From Eudromia elegans (taxonomy: Eukaryota > Chordata > Aves > Tinamiformes > Tinamidae), in the NCBI GenBank assembly GCA_003342815.1, contig PTEX01000060.1:3160896-3224895 (forward strand): a DNA stretch of 64,000 nucleotides. The letters are read 5' to 3'. Positions 1 to 13,419 of this stretch are shown one piece after another. The translations under genes and the position numbers were made by a program. A model generated the notes under the pieces. It was not told the origin of the DNA. It searched no databases and was given only the letters and a program-made list of their open reading frames with translations. Each line of letters opens with the position of its first letter. Position 1 is the stretch's first letter.

Positions 1-3000
1 CTACTATTTTAATGGTAAATGACACATATGTGATTGGAGGTCCCACCTACACTCAATGATGCATCCTATCACTCCACTCGATACTAATGATCCCTCTTTT
101 TTTTTATGCAGAAAAATCAAGTATATCTGCACCTGCTGGAAAAATCTTTTAACTCCTTGGGCTACTGTTGAAGCCTGTGAACACATCATGTATTTTACAA
201 TAGGACAAAATTGAAGGAAAGTCTTAATTTGCTGCAGGCCAATGATGTATCCGTTATAGAGGCGAACTTCTCCATTCCCAGACCTTTGCTGTAACTGGTA
301 GGTTTTCTGCCTCTTTTGTGGGCCGCTCCTACCCTGGAAATTAATTTTTTTCTCACAGGTAGAACATAGATAACCACAGAGGAGCTTTGTTCTCCTAGTT
401 AAATTTAAATTGTTTCTTTTTTTTCCTTTTTCATTTTTTTTGCCCTGAGGAGCCAAGAGTCTCAGCCAATTACTGTGACAGATGTAGCAATGATTTTTAT
501 TATGTAGAAACTTGTCCTCAGATATGAAACTGAAATCTCCCAACTCATTTCTCTCCCTGGCCTTTTAGACAGTTGTCAAGTAAGAATTGTTATTGACTTT
601 CATCACTTTGGACAAGATTTGAGTTAGCGAATGGCTCCATTAAGTTGTTATTACAGCAGTCCAGTGCAGAGCGACGATTTCTGTGAAGTTTTTTTGTCAA
701 TTATTTGGAATCTGCCTGAGTCAGACATGGAATCAACATTGAAAATGTGGGTTTATATTTCTTTGAAGCCTCAGTTCTGCACTGCATGTAGCCATTTCCT
801 TTGCTGTAACCAGCGTTAGGTAAGCGAATGGCACCAGGCAAAATCTCTCCTTCCAAGGTCATGGCCCACCTCAGCTTCCTGCACTGGCTGCCTGGCTATC
901 CTGGCCAGATTCCTCAAGCAGAAACCAGTTATAAGGAGCCTGATGCTCTTCTAACCTTCTGGATCCAGCCTTCCCCATTGATTTCCCCCCAAAACTATTA
1001 AGAACTTGTATTTGATACCTGAGGAGTGTTTCTTGTACTTGGAAATTTCCTTTCAGAGCTTGATTATAGGCTTCGAAGGAGGGAAACATCCTTCATTTAT
1101 CCCAGGATGCCCCTCTGTTTGCAATCATAGCTGCAGGCAAGTTTTAATTCATGCAATGTATAGATGTTTTCTTAGCAAGAACTAACTGACATTGTTTCTT
1201 TTAAAGGCACTATAAGGAAAATGGAGCTATTTAACTAAGATTTGTTAATGCTTCTGTCACTTTTAGGAGCTAATAATAATATGCAGCTTAATTTCCATGG
1301 GAGCAGAACATGAACAAAAAGAAAACACTCTGAAAGTCAAACTGTATATTCCTACAATGAAACATTCCCCAAACGAGGAAACACAAACGACTTAATTTTT
1401 CACACTAAAATTTTTCATTCATTCCACTTAATGATATTAGTTATCTTCTTCGGTTGTGTAAGAACATTATTTTACTGATAGATGAAGCAAAACAAATAGA
1501 ATTATGTTCTTTTTCTGAATGAAATTAGTCAGCAGCACAGCTGGAATGGAAGCCAGAAACTTTAAGCAGAAGCACCCTATGTTAAACGGAAAGGCTGCTG
1601 TAGCTTCACCTAATTAAACACTCCTACTCTGAAGATTTTGTGCCTTTTCAGGCTAGGATTCTCCTTCAGTCATCTCTCTGATTTTTTAAAAGGAGCACCT
1701 TCATAATCACTTTAACTAATAGTGTTCAAGATAGAAAAGTCCTCATTAAAAGAAAGCGCATAGGAGCATCTATCTGAATGTTTACAATGTTGGTGCTTAT
1801 TAGGTCAGAGATTCATCCATGCAAAATAATACGAAGGCTGAGGCTGAAAGGCAGCATCATTTTGTTGTTGATTAACTGTAGCAGTTTTATCATGAATCAT
1901 TGACTTTAAGAAATGTCAATACTTGAGTCAGGTTTAAAAAAAAAAATCATATGAGACTTCCAATTTTTTAATTTGGTAATTAAAAAACGATAACGTTACA
2001 ACAAAAACGATAAAACTGAATGAATTTGTACCATTTTCAAAAGATCCTAAGTAATGTAGGGATTGCAAGGGTCTGATTCACAAGCAGGGACAGTCTACAA
2101 CCAAGACAACCCAGTTGTGGAGACTGCTAGTTAGCAGTCCTGGTTCACCACATACACTCTATTTGTCTCTACTGGGTTTCTGAAAGAAGCAGTTTTATCC
2201 AAAAAATGTTTCCATAGTATTACAAGAGGGAAAATTACAGACTTGCTCCAGTTCTCATTTTAAATATTTTGACTCGTTTGCCCCTACCAGAATCTTTTCC
2301 AATTTTGTAATCACCATTTGAAAACTCCTCATAAACTAAGGAAATGAATATGATTAAAAAGACAAAGTTTATTTTAAATTCAGAAAGGCAGTTGTGTTTA
2401 TCTAGGGCAAGCTGCAGACTGAATTTCATAAACTCCACATTTTTTATTGCTTGCTTGATAGGTCCCGTCTTCAGGTTGTCAGGCATTTCAGAAAGCTTGA
2501 TATGTGGCTAGAAGTATTTTTGGAGGTATAATTACCATATCAAACAAATGGAATTTAAAAGGGGAAGAAGGTTATTCCTGTACAACGTGGATTTCAGTAA
2601 TGGCTGGAAGGCACCCTTGCCACTCAGTTATATTTACAGTTATATGCATCATTTTGACAAAATGCCTGTTTCCAGCAGAGTATTGTGAAGCAAAAAAAAA
2701 GCACTACAGTTATTGAAACATGAGAAATAACACTATTAAAATAAGCACTGGAGTGGCCCACCACTCAAACCTATTGGTTTTGGAAGTGCAGATACCTTAT
2801 CTTCTTGGTAAGAATAGTGGGGAGAGATGGGCACCTTCCCAATCTCATCCCTATATTGCTTACGGAGGAGTCTCAGGGATCCCTAAAGTTAAGCGAGATG
2901 ATTTTAAGCACTACTGATGCCTACTGGATTGCAGGGTCCCCCCCTGTGCTTATGTGAGAGTTCATCCACAAGCAGCCCCATGTATTAATTATCAGAATTC

Positions 3001-6000
3001 TGGACTTGATATATTCCTTATGTATCACATATATTTCAGCACTTCTATTTTTAAGAAATGTTATTTGTCTAGTTCTTTATATTTACACAATACTAAGTCA
3101 CCACTGAATATGTATGAAAATATGCTGTTCTTCTCAAGAGATTTTGCTCTAAGGCCCTGTGCCATTACTATCTTCTCTTCGTAATCCCCACTGCTGAAAA
3201 AGCAGTGATGGCCCCAAGAAATGACCTCATTAACTGCATTCATCTATACCTTAAAATCATTCAGGAAAAAAAAAAAAAACCCTTCTAATAATAGAATGCA
3301 AATTATTCAGATATCATTAGTTTTTGGAGTAGCTCTATGATATCATTATGAAATCCATTTCATAGACTGGGAAAACAAAGCACGAAATAATTAACTCGCT
3401 TGCTGAAGATTGCAGATCACAGTCTCAGGCAGGACTTGGCCTGGCTTCAAGATACCAATCTTGGTTTAAAAAGCAAGTTAATTTTTCCCAACCCAGGCAC
3501 TGAAACACCATAGGGAAGACCTGCAAATTCACAAAAACTAAACTTCAGTTGAACAAGACTTAACCTATTTGTACTTTCTTAGAAAGAGCCACATTTCAAT
3601 TTCTTTCTCCCATTACTATGAAGTCTAAAATCCTTCCTTTAATTCCTCCACCTATATTAAATCCGAATTATGGATGGAATCACATGGTTTTTGATCAAAG
3701 TTTAAAATAAGAAACAAATATTGATGAAAATGAGAACTCACAAAACAACAGTATTGGGACTGCCCTTTAGCAAAACCTATCTTGGTAATTGGAGTGCTAA
3801 AAGGATTTCAGTGAAGGCTGGCAAGCCACAAATACAGAGCTCTGGACAGAACGGATGCATTTTTGAAATGCATTTACTCAGTGGTGAATGTGACTGATAT
3901 TGCCAGTGTAAAGGACGGGAGCACATTTCTTGTTACATAGCTCAGCAACCAAGTCCCTCATTTGCAGAGTGATATATCTGTGAGCTCCAATTTTATTTTG
4001 CTGCCAGTAATCTTCTAATGATACATTAATTGTCATTAATGACAGATGTCATGGTATTAATAGCATGCGTCCTTTCCCACTTGGCTCTAAGGAAAACCAA
4101 CTACTCCCAAATTCTGTCTTTACCTTCTCTCTACAGAGCTTGACTTCTGAGGCACAGTTCTTAGCTATCATACACAGACATAGCCCTGTTAACATCAATT
4201 CACATGAAATGATGATTCAACCTAGAAGCTGAATGAACCTAGAAACAAAATAGTTTTATCTTAAAATGGGAGGATATTGTTCTAGACTTCCAGACTTTTC
4301 AGAAGAGGAGACAGACTATCATAAAAACAAGGGTTATAAACTTGAACTTTTTATTCAAATAAGGCTCTGGCCTATGAATTCTCTTTGCCTATGAAGCTAA
4401 CGAGCCTTGACAAAACCATCACCAGAGGTCCAGCTAACAAATTGTCTGCAGCATCAATCTGAAGGGTGCTTACTGTCCTGGAGGCATTTCAACTGGGGTG
4501 AGAATGTAGCATCATGGTCCTCTCTCTCTCTGCAAGAGCTATCTGTTAACCCAAATTTCTTGCAGTTCACCAGCAGATTCTGAATACTGGAGCACACAGA
4601 TATTCCACAATGATGTCAGTTGCCAAAATAAGCAGATCCCTGCCCTTTTCCTCCCCAGATCTGAGACTTAAAGTTATAATGACAAAAAACGCTCTCAAGA
4701 AAGTCAGTGGGCGGACAGGGATAATGTTGTATTTGACTGGAGAGCAAGAAAGTAGGTAACTTGGAGGAGAGGTGCTTCCAAGAAATAGAGATCATAGCAT
4801 TACCCACCTAGAATTTGGGCAAGCTCTTCTTATAGATTAGCTGCCTCAAGTGCCCAGGAAAGCAGCATGAGATTCGGGGACGAATATTCAAACCCTGAGA
4901 AGTGTCGCCTTTGTGAAATTCAAGGCTCGGGGCAATGAACACTTCTGAAAAACAGGCAATTTGCTGTAGGATTTAAATGGGATTATTACTTTTCTAAAAA
5001 CTGTTGCCAGGCCCAAAATAGATCCTTTTGGAAATCTGATCCTTGTATATTTTGTAAAGCCCTTTCTTCACAAAAGGTACTTGGTGAAAAGTGTTTCATG
5101 AATCTTCCTCCTCAGCCAGCTATTCAGAGTCGCATGGAAAAGATGACAGTACTTGACAATATTGAAAGCTGTCAGGTTTCCTGTCTGAATGTTATTTCAC
5201 AGTGGGAAGAATGCACAGATTATAGCAATCAGTTGCTACTATCGCAGCATGGAGGGGAGAACAGTGTGCAGCATTCAACCACGAGCTATGTTTTTCCTCA
5301 TCTTTTATATTCTCCGCAGTTTTTGCCAGCTCATTGAACCAAATCAACTGGTAAAATATACAGGGACTACATCTTGATTTTACCCCAGCCTGAAATCAAG
5401 AGAAATAAAACTTGTCTTTAAAGAGAATCCTTAACTGATACCCAGCAGAACAAAAAATAGCTTTTAAAACTCTGATGTCAGGTCACCAAATGTCTGATGA
5501 CCAAAAACTCAATAAATCATACAGTAAAGAAAAAGGAGGTAGAAAATATACCTCTAGGTGGCAAAAATGATATAATTCACACTCTCTAGGGGTCGATTGG
5601 TTATTGGCATCTCAGTAGCTGAATGCAGAAGGTCCCCTTAACAGAACTTACATTATCCCCATCACAACCCTTCAACGCTGTCCTTAGAGATCACCATTCT
5701 CATTTTTTTTTCAGCAAGGGATTGCACATGTCTATAGTTAGCAAGCCACAGCCCAACTCATGTTCTAAAAATATATCAGAAATTTCTCTAAAACCACAAA
5801 TTCCTCCCAGAATTGCCCATAGCCACAGATTCCCTAGAATCCACTTGTTCTATTCAATTTTTTTTTCTAAAAGTTAGAAGTAAATAAGTTTTTTTAATGA
5901 TCTTATCTGTATTCCTTCTCTAAACATGAAGACATATTGTGATGAATAAAGATAAATTATTCTCTAATATTTGAAGATCTGAAGTAATTTTACTGCTTTT

Positions 6001-7365
6001 TGGCTAGTTATTTCCTTTAAGACTGTAATTGCAGAGACATTCAGATATTACGGACAGATCCTTTAGTCCTGCCATTTCTAGAGTTATTTATACCTTTATA
6101 AAATTCTGTCTGTCTCAATGCTTTTCACTCATATTCACTGTGCTGAATAGCTAGACTAATTGCGTTGTCCCGTTTTCCAACGATTAAGCATTTGAACACA
6201 TTTTAGAAGCCTTTTTAGAACCTTTTAAGAAACTGCCACACATTCTAATAAACTCTAATAAACTAATAAAATGGTCTTACCACATCTGTAGAATTCTTCA
6301 TTAGTATTTGGCTTATTGCTTTTTTAATTCAGCTTTCTATTTCATAGCACTGCAGTGCCTTTCACAGCTGTTTTTCTAATCCCTGCGGTTTCTTGCCAAT
6401 ATTGTATCCTATGTTAATTTACCTTTCTTTTTCCCCACCTGCTTCTCTCCTCTTCCCCTAGTACTCTTTTCTTTTAAAAATGCTTTCTGTGGTAAATGTC
6501 TATAACCAAATCTCCAAATACAATTAAAATACAATTACTTTTCTCTTGGTATTGAATATAAAGGATCATGTTTTTTCTCCCTTGTGAAGGATTCTGACAA
6601 AGGAGGCAAACACACAAAGAGAGAAGCACTGAATCCCCTCTTGCAAAACTGGCATAACTCTTCTTCTGCCTCTCAAGCCCTGTGTGTGAACAGTTGACTA
6701 CTATCATAATATCTAAAATGATGAACATTTTCATAACTAAAATCAGGAAAGACATTGCCATAAAATATTATCAGTGATTTACCTCCTGAGAAATGTTTAG
6801 TTAATGAAAATATACCATCCCAAGCTGAGTGATAGTGTAACCCAGTTATACTTCAGTTATGGAAATGTTCATCATTTTAGGTTTTACTCACTGCCTTCTT
6901 AGAGCACAGCCAGTCTAGGGAATGACAAATTTTGGATGTACTCTCAGCCATGACTTGGTGAGGGAGGTGATTATTTTTGCTCAATTTCTTCTTAATGGCT
7001 TAGAAGGCTACCCTCTAATTCTAAAGATGCCCAGTGAACAGACTATGCACAAAACAGAAATAAAGTGATTGAATTGAGCTAATTACTGCAGCTTTCAGTG
7101 ATCTCTTAGTCGTGAAGTTGTAAAGTATACTACATAATATGTGACCTGTTTTTGAGCATCATTCCTATGGATCAAACATAGCCCATAGACTTTGGATGAC
7201 CAAAAATTATATACTGAGGCAGCACATATCTTCCAGTGGTGCAGAAGTGAGAGCATGGTTAAAAACAAGCACAAGCTTTAGAAAAGGCAGATGTGCACTA
7301 TGAGATAAACCTAGTGACGCCCATGCACGCTAAGAGAGGAGGTGAGGAAGAAGCGCATGCAGTAC
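1..7365 (-). other. DLG2: DLG2 intron downstream of the second linker exon (partial)
   Basis: This stretch follows the donor at 7366/7365 and runs off the left edge. It holds no recognisable DLG2 exon; the sequence expected next in the protein (SHSQHSTATRQ) is absent. I see AT-rich unique sequence, one MIR-like SINE near 3325-3480, and short A or T tracts. An open frame of 179 codons on the minus strand (543-4) has no domain I recognise and is treated as unproven. Otherwise nothing specific is visible. Confidence 0.85.
3325..3480 (+). mobile_element. MIR-type SINE remnant
   Basis: The stretch ATTATGAAATCCATTTCATA, GACTGGGAAAACAAAGCACG, AATAATTAACTCGCTTGCTG, AAGATTGCAGATCACAGTC, then GGCAGGACTTGGCCTGGCTT follows the core of MIR (CCCATTTTACAGATGAGGAA, CTGAGGCACAGAGAGGTTAA, GTAACTTGCCCAAGGTCACA) block by block with roughly one change in three. 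MIR elements were active in early amniotes, so this is a very old insertion. Confidence 0.6.
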
Positions 7366-7521
7366 CTGGTGATCTCAGAGTCAGGGAGCAGGCCTACGTG
7401 GTAGTGGGGATAGGGAGCTGTAAGGAGGAAGCTTTTGTCACACTCGACAGGGGAATAGTGCCTAGGAGAAGGTGGTTTATCACACAGTTTGTTCACAGTG
7501 CTGTAAACAGGTTCAGGAGGC
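7366..7521 (-). CDS. DLG2: DLG2 internal coding exon: PDZ2-PDZ3 linker, second part
   Basis: This exon encodes RPPEPVYSTVNKLCDKPPSP, then HYSPVECDKSFLLTAPYPHY, ending HVGLLPDSEIT plus two bases of the next codon. It lies just before the PDZ3-containing part of DLG2, which is outside the window. Length is 156 nt, a multiple of three. It starts after two bases of a codon and ends after two, so it can be included or skipped without changing frame. The acceptor is TATCACCAG. The donor GTACTG is weak at positions +4 to +6. Two UGCAUG hexamers follow the donor (starting at intron +5 and +39) and one lies about 85-90 nt upstream of the acceptor. Several tyrosines sit in Tyr-Ser or Pro-Tyr contexts. 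PSD-93 is a known Fyn substrate, but I cannot say which tyrosine here would correspond. Cassette behaviour is an inference. Confidence 0.96.
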
Positions 7522-10119
7522 CTGGTGATACAGAGACAAGAGTAAAAGGTCAGACGTGTGTTAGTGGCTGAGGATAGAGATAAAACAGCAATCAGATTTT
7601 CAAAGCATGCACAGAATCTGTCAAGAACTTTCCAGCAGTGCTTTTGTGACAAGTGTGCTGTTAATGGAAACATTAGAATTTGATAACCCAGTACTACAGC
7701 ATACAAGCAACTGCATAAAAGGATATACACGATATAAGCATGCCATAAAACTGACTTACGAGAAGTGTGGCTCTGAAAGGGAATATCCTATCTCTGAAGC
7801 TCAAGGTTGAATTTTTCCAAATGGTGTGCTATCTTTTCTTCTCAGTCTAACAATGCTATTTCTGTACAGATTTATATGATCTTATTAACATAAGCACTGC
7901 ATAGGTTACTACTTAAAAGACATGAAATTTACTACCTGAAAAGAAGTCTTTTTCTCCCATTAGTTTACCATAAAGATGCAGTACAGATTATTTGTTAAAA
8001 CAACATACTCCTGACCATGAAGTGAGACTTTGCAGGTGAAACTGTAGTCAAAGATATCCACATCCAATAACAATACTGTGTATATAGTAAAAAATGTGTA
8101 AGCAATTAATTTCATTGGAAGGCAATTCATTTTGTGACTTCTTTGTTCTCTTCTAAAATTCAGTGGTCAATTGGGGAGACCACATCCCGAGTAGCAAACA
8201 CTGCTGGCAAGGTGGCTGCAATCGCCCTTGCACGGCTACTCCTTATAAAGCATCCTGTAAAGGTGGGTATCAGAAACAAGACGCTCAAAGCAACACTGAC
8301 AGGTCATCTAGCATTTCTCTTTCGCCCCTGGGTGTGAGAGCTGTGCAAAGACATACTGGCTTGGAGAGGCAATACTCACCACACATCTCCCAAAGAGCCT
8401 CCTGGGAGAGGGGAGGCAGGAAGCAGCTTTTAGTACTGCCAGGGAGCTATAGGAGCCAGCCAGAAAATGGCTTTCAGAAGGATCCCCCACACTGGGACGT
8501 TTCCCCTCCTGCAACTTCTCCAACTACAGCGTGGGCCCCAACAGACACCTCTGGGCTCACTGACACAGTAAAACTTGACTCTCAGAGTCTCCTGCAGTTT
8601 CTGCTCTAGGGGTGCCAAGAAGGAGTTGCTGTTGTTCCCCAGCTCCTGCCAGAAGATGCAGCACATACCACTGCCTGCAATCACTGCAATACAGCGTTAG
8701 CCTGAAAACCCTATTTCAGAAACCCCGAAATAGCAAGAGGCCAAGCAGTTAATGAAACTGTTTTGGTTCTTCTGGCTATCCTACCACTTGGGTGTGGTTT
8801 TCCCTACCACTTTCACAGGCGCTAGAATTTATTACAGCAGTGTCTGCAAGGGCAGAAATATAAAATGTTTTTCCCTTTGTTGTTTCTGGTTTTGTCCTCT
8901 GGGGGAAAAGGAGTAGCTGCTTTACCTAAAATACTGGTCTTGCTCAATGTTAATAACATTATTCAGAGCCATCTGACATATGATTTGAGAACTCTCTCAA
9001 CCTGACTTTCCCAGGGAAAACCTTGCAGTTGAAAAAAAAAATAGCAATTTAAGATAAGCAAGTATCAAAACAGCAGATTTGTCACTCATTTGATTATAAA
9101 ACATTCTGTCAAGCATTCAGTTCAATCTCTTTAAGGTAGCAATGCTTTTTCTCAGCATATTTCACACTTGTTTCAGAGAGCTAGATTGAATAATTTATAT
9201 TACTCTAAATCAATGCTGCTTGTAATATCAAGAATTCAGAAGGGGAAAAAAAACACACTTCTATTATTTTATTTTAGACCATAACACTGCTTTTATTCCC
9301 CCAAGATTTATTTTTGCTTCTCAGGAATACTCTAAAGAACAAGCACAAATATCAAATACAAACGGTACCGTTATGAAATTTGAAGGAATTTTGCCCCAGT
9401 GCAGAGACAGGAATGCAAACCACAGATTCTCCTTTTGCTTAAACTACAAACCTGCTCACATTCTGTTTGGTAAACCAGAGAAGTTCATCTCCTCTGAGTG
9501 CAGAGGTTATGAGCTTGTTGTTACCTCTTGAACCTACTGTGAATGCTCAAACTCCACTGAGCCGTCAGGGACCACCCAACCTCATTCTGAGACACGCATC
9601 GTGCCACAGAGACCAATGGACAGGAGTGACTGCCAAGTCAACCAAGGGCTTCAGACTGCTTCAGAGAGCAGAATGAAGACACGTGTTTAGCAGCTAGCTA
9701 GATATTTAAATCAATATTTAAATCAAAATTCAAATTTAAGTATAAACAAAATGTCTCCTCAAGACCAGCAAATCTGAAAATATTTAGCAGCTTTCACTCC
9801 TTTCAGTCTTGCTGGATGGGAGGATAAAATAAAATTGGAACGTACTTTGACAGGCTTTCTCGGGTCCGAGCACCCGCGTGGTGTAATGGAAGTGGCCCTG
9901 TGATCCAGCCAACATGCTCTCTGAAGCCCAGCTGAAGGGACAATGCTCAAGCTCAACAGAAGCAATTCAGCCTTCTTGCCCTTTTGATACTTTGACTCTT
10001 TGCTTGGAAAAACATTCAGGGCATTAGGTAATTCCAATTATTATTGCACTTGTACGGTCTCAGTCCTACAAACTCGGTTGAGATCATCAGAATCACCTGT
10101 TTACCACCAGGTGTCATTC

Positions 10120-10161
10120 AGGTCATTAAGATGAGGTCATTAAGATGAAGTCATTAAGACT
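10120..10161. repeat. 14-bp tandem repeat, three copies
   Basis: The unit AGGTCATTAAGATG occurs at 10120-10133 and 10134-10147 exactly, and at 10148-10161 with three changes (AAGTCATTAAGACT). Confidence 0.95.
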
Positions 10162-12625
10162 GTGGATGAAAATGACGCCTTAAACACCTCAATATCACAC
10201 AGTCTCACGACCTGCTGAACGCTAATGCTACCAGTTGCATAGCTGGACCCTGACTGCATGTTCAATTGGCTCAGAAAAGCCCAAACTTGAAAAATAATAA
10301 TGAAACCTCAACAGATGTTGACATAATAAACACATCAGTAAGAGATCAGTATAAGCCTATTTAATCTCTTGATTTAGTAAGTATAAATTAAGTAGTGTAA
10401 AAATAATTGAAAGTTAGCATAAATAATGGAAAGAAGGGGAATAATTAAAATGTACTCAGGCCATCACTGTTCTGGTCATACAAACTGTGCTACATGAAGG
10501 CTATTAGTCTTTAAAAGTAATATGAAACACTTATTGCAACAGAGTCATCTACAAATTTACCCAGGACTTCCCACCTTCTCTGTTGCTAAACAGGTACAAA
10601 TGGGTACTTAGGTGCAATAGTAACTAGTTCTTGAGAAGAAAGAAAATCACAAACATCTAAAGATAATTCTGATGTCCACCAGCTTTATTAAATGATCACA
10701 GCATCTTGTCTTATCATTTACTTTTCTCCTCCACGGAAAGAGAAGAATTTCTGATGGATCAATCTATTTGGAAAACCCTGTCTCCATTCCTGTTTCCTTG
10801 GTACTTTTGGCTGTGACTGGCTGTTCTCTGTCACAGGATGGGACTAAGGGAATGAACAAGCTTGATACTCAGAAACAGCTTCCAAAGTGCCATTCTGAAA
10901 AAGACAGCCAAGGTCAGCTCAGCTGCTTTTGCCAAACAATTGAGAGACAGGCTGAAAATAAACACGGAAGCCTTATTTTATGATGCATTAATTCTTCAGA
11001 TGAATTTAAAAACACGCAGCAGCTCGTTTAGCATGCTGTAATAAAAATGTCAAAGATGGATATATACGCTTTAAGGATTGATTCACAGTAATTTATTTCA
11101 AATTGAATCACTTTCAGAGACAGCAGGTACAGCTTTGGAGCATTTATCATGATTAAAATACTTTTTTTTTATTTTTAACACAAGGAAAACTATAAAACTG
11201 TATCTTATGGAAGGTATTTTGACAATTACCTTGTTTTTCCTCCTGCTTATGTAGAAAATCTCCTCAAAATGTCAAATAAGGTGAATATTGCCTTTTATGT
11301 CTTGGATAATTTATACATATATATAATGTATAGAAGATCCAAACAGATTTTATTGAGATTCACTTGGAGAAACGAGGAAGAATATAATGACATGCAATAC
11401 AAAAAGGTCAGCAAGATGATCTCATGGTTCCTTCTCGAACTCAATAAACAAATAGTTCTTTAGAGGACTTTTGACAATATTTTTTTCTATTTTTTTGTTT
11501 GCTGTCTTTAATAAATAATCTTTCTTATAAAAAGATCTGTTTTAATATTTTTCAATGAGGTGCATAAAAATAGATTGATAATTAATAGTAATGTCTGCAG
11601 CAGTAATGGACATAGATTTGCATGAAATGTTCAAAATGACAGTTACATGATATTAAATTAGACAGTCCAGCAACTGGCACTCATCTCCATGATATTCTGT
11701 ATATTTAATACAAGTTAATGATCTTAGAGAGCTCTTAAATAGAAGGATCTATCTCATCTCCTCTTTTACCTACTTTGTACATGAGGAGTATGGTAAATCA
11801 TGCAAAGTGGTTTCTCTTTGTTTCACCAGAAGAACCACAAAACATTCTTAGGTACAAAGAGGAGGGTGAAAAACATCCTGGGCAAAGGGATATCCCAAGG
11901 GGCAAAATGATTCCCCATGGCTTTGCATTTATTATAGTGATGCATTTTACAGCCTAGATTTCAACTGGCAGGAGCTATCAGAGGGGACCCTGCATAGCAG
12001 ACTACCTAATTCTCTAATATGATTCTATTCTGAAAAACAACTAACTGCTAATGTAAAATCTTATTTAGCAGATGTGCTCCTCAAGCTGCCTTTTTTTTTA
12101 ATAGCGCATTTTTTCTGTCCATTTTTCTGTGAGCCAAAACTAGGCTCTATGATAAATGAAAGCAACAGCTATGAGGTCTAGATGGACAAGAACAAATAAT
12201 TTAGCATGACAATTGGGCGTAACAGAGGAAAGGCAATGGAAAATGTAAGTAGCAGTGCAGCTTTTCCTAAACATGCTACAGCAAATAATTCAAACATAGG
12301 CTAGATAACAATAATCAGTCGATGCCACGGGGTAAGTGTTGTCACTGGTAACAGCAACAGCAAATATTCATAGATGGCTTTTCTACACAAAAATAATTGA
12401 AGGTTAGAATTGTTAATCAATATAACCTCAGTTGCAACGAGGCAAGATTTCTACAGAAAGCTATAACAACTAATTGGTGGAAAAGTTAAGAGCAGCAGTG
12501 GGAGGTTGGAGAGTGATCCAAATCTGGTTTTATTTATTTGAATTACTTCACAACAGATTGTGTAAGGAATGCAAGAGTTTCAAGTTGTTTGTATTTTTTC
12601 TTTTTCTGTATGCAGGCTAAGACTG

Positions 12626-12645
12626 TTTTTTTTTTTTTTTTTTTT
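12626..12645. repeat. T20 homopolymer
   Basis: This is a run of 20 T on +, read as A on the DLG2 transcript. No retrocopy or SINE body is recognisable next to it. Confidence 0.95.
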
Positions 12646-12866
12646 AGGCTGGTTTTATGTCACAAGGGAAGTTTGGAGAAAAAGGTGTTATTAAAACTGT
12701 TCTATCTCTGTTATAATTCAGCGTCCTCAATTTAATTTTAGCTTTTTTTATTGCAAAATTCTGTTTGGTAGGGTTCAGTTGCCAATACACAGCACATTAA
12801 ATGTTAATAGTTTCATTTTTTTTAATTTTTAAAAATCTTTTATGATATGGAAGGAAAGCTGCTAAG

Positions 12867-12888
12867 CTCTCACAACATATTGTGAGAG
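12867..12888. repeat. Perfect 9-bp inverted repeat, 4-nt loop
   Basis: CTCTCACAA at 12867-12875 pairs exactly with TTGTGAGAG at 12880-12888 around the loop CATA. No function is evident. Confidence 0.88.
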
Positions 12889-13419
12889 GCTGTGGGGCTG
12901 TAGCCAGGAAATGCTAAATTCAAAGATAAAATAAAGCTCACAAAGCCTCAAGTTTCCAATAGTTTTTTTTTTCTCTTTTAAGCAATCTTTAATTTTATCC
13001 AAGTTCAATAAAGAAGACTAAGACATTAGCATTGCCATCATAATGTTGTTAGCATGTGTGAAAGGAGCTTTCTTCAAAAGTACATCACTATTTAAAAGAA
13101 GCCAGTGGAAGTTTAATCCAAATGAAGTCTTCCAGTTCTGATCAGCAATGATTTGCATATGTGTGCCTTTTGACTTCTTTTAGTTTCTTAGTCTTATAAC
13201 CTGCTAGGAGAACCATATACCTTACTGTTCAATATATGCATTTAAAAATGCAAGTTAATGTTATTTCAGAGGTTATGCAGTGGGAATTGAAAAAAGACCT
13301 AGTCACTCCTATCACGCTCATTTCAACTAAAATTGATAGGTGCCCTTCTGTAGCTGTCTGTTACATCTATCTCTGTCCTCTCTCTTCCAAACAGGAATTA
13401 TTGATTATTTAGCTCCACC

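Noticed and set aside
7293-7571. 92-codon open frame on the plus strand
   Set aside because: It lies antisense over the DLG2 linker exon and has no recognisable product.
8134-8684. Cluster of overlapping open frames on both strands, up to 148 codons
   Set aside because: Locally GC-richer sequence lengthens all frames; no domain, no consistent splice pair and no DLG2-like peptide. It could be an unrecognised old repeat.
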